A stretch of 6,063 nt of DNA from Verrucomicrobiota bacterium (GTDB lineage: Bacteria; Verrucomicrobiota; Verrucomicrobiia; Verrucomicrobiales; DEV007), in contig JAQCER010000247.1 of assembly GCA_027618625.1 (NCBI GenBank), positions 1-6,063 on the forward strand. Reading direction: 5' to 3'. Shown here in pieces: positions 5,910-6,063 of the stretch. A program made the position numbers and the translations under genes. Every line of letters starts with the position of its first letter. Positions within the stretch are counted from its first letter, which is position 1. The notes under the pieces are model-generated. The model saw only the letters and a program-made list of their open reading frames with translations, had not been told where the DNA came from and made no database searches.

Positions 5910-6063
5910 ATGCTACTGAACTTTTTTCCTCGAGCGAATGAATGGAGCAGGCGCGCCAGGTGCGCCACCCTTTTGACGATTCTCTGGTTGATTGCCGGGT
6001 GCAGCGAGCACCCGACGACGAAAGATTCGGCCACCACCACTTCGGGTGAATCGGCACTTCGCT
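5910..6063 (+). CDS. Start of a lipoprotein gene (3' end outside window)
   Basis: ATG 5910 opens a frame that runs off the window with 51 complete codons: MLLNFFPRANEWSRRARCAT, then LLTILWLIAGC, then a Thr/Ser-rich linker SEHPTTKDSATTTSGESALR. Residues 14-17 are basic, 19-30 hydrophobic, and IAGC (28-31) is a standard lipobox, so C31 should be lipidated and the product exported. The in-frame TGA at 5898-5900 fixes ATG 5910 as the first ATG available. No good Shine-Dalgarno sequence precedes it, and a TTG inside the signal (5973-5975) would leave the hydrophobic core without a basic n-region. The mature domain is not included, so function is unknown. Its position after another lipid-anchored protein suggests it could belong to the same envelope module (inference). 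Confidence 0.65.
   Translation, partial: MLLNFFPRANEWSRRARCATLLTILWLIAGCSEHPTTKDSATTTSGESALR
5996..6014 (+). repeat. Perfect 7-bp inverted repeat over the lipobox codons
   Basis: CGGGTGC (5996-6002), loop AGCGA, GCACCCG (6008-6014) form a perfect GC-rich hairpin inside the start of the last lipoprotein gene, covering codons for A-G-C-S-E-H-P. It has no following T run and sits in coding sequence, so it is unlikely to be a terminator. It may be coincidental. Confidence 0.4.

Noticed and set aside
5762..6040. Antisense open frame of 92 codons over the intergenic gap and last gene
   Set aside because: No recognisable domain or signal; it overlaps a + strand frame with a clear lipoprotein signal peptide, so I treat it as chance.
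1..6063. tRNA, rRNA, CRISPR arrays, insertion sequences
   Set aside because: I saw no cloverleaf-type segment, no regularly spaced repeats, no transposase frame and no terminal inverted repeats. Almost the whole window is accounted for by protein-coding frames.

Overview
The window is a gene-dense, one-directional stretch (everything on the + strand) that looks like Planctomycetota, perhaps a Pirellulaceae-type genome. The clues are moderately high GC, GTG starts, a TPR protein ending in the 'LALYQKNQPYR' style common in that phylum, and a lipoprotein combining FG-GAP/CRTAC, ASPIC/UnbV, thioredoxin and TPR domains beside a multiheme cytochrome. The phylum call is inference from family knowledge, not a database result.

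Layout. 2-154: C-terminal 50 residues of a TPR protein. Its TGA overlaps the GTG start of the next gene (GTGA, 151-154). 151-3792: a reading frame that stays open for 1214 codons except for one in-frame TGA at 1939-1941. A conventional gene caller would split it into a 596-aa lipoprotein (151-1941) and a 609-aa protein with no signal peptide (1963-3792). 3831-5750: a lipoprotein cytochrome with eight CXXCH heme motifs. 5751-5909: a non-coding gap with one weak candidate terminator. 5910-6063: start of another lipoprotein gene, cut by the window edge.

Main result. The TGA at 1939-1941 is probably recoded, most likely as selenocysteine (residue 597). Family homology runs straight through it (...DDL-UGA-SFWWRQVV...). 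Six calcium-type DxDxDG propeller motifs lie before it and a seventh lies after it, and the 1848 nt downstream show no decay. A strong hairpin at 1944-1981 starts just after the TGA. Its apical loop GGUCG is 17 nt from the TGA and matches the GGUC loop of the E. coli fdhF SECIS as I remember it. The only nearby start for the second half (GTG 1963) sits in that hairpin, has no usable Shine-Dalgarno sequence, and would leave extracytoplasmic domains without an export signal. The TGA codons at 152-154 and 3790-3792 act as real stops, so UGA is not reassigned genome-wide.

Working model (inference). A lipid-anchored protein carries an FG-GAP propeller with a selenocysteine, a UnbV domain, a WCAPC thioredoxin domain and a TPR tail. 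It is encoded beside a lipid-anchored octaheme cytochrome c, and a further lipoprotein follows. This would make an envelope-located redox module. Its substrate cannot be read from the sequence.
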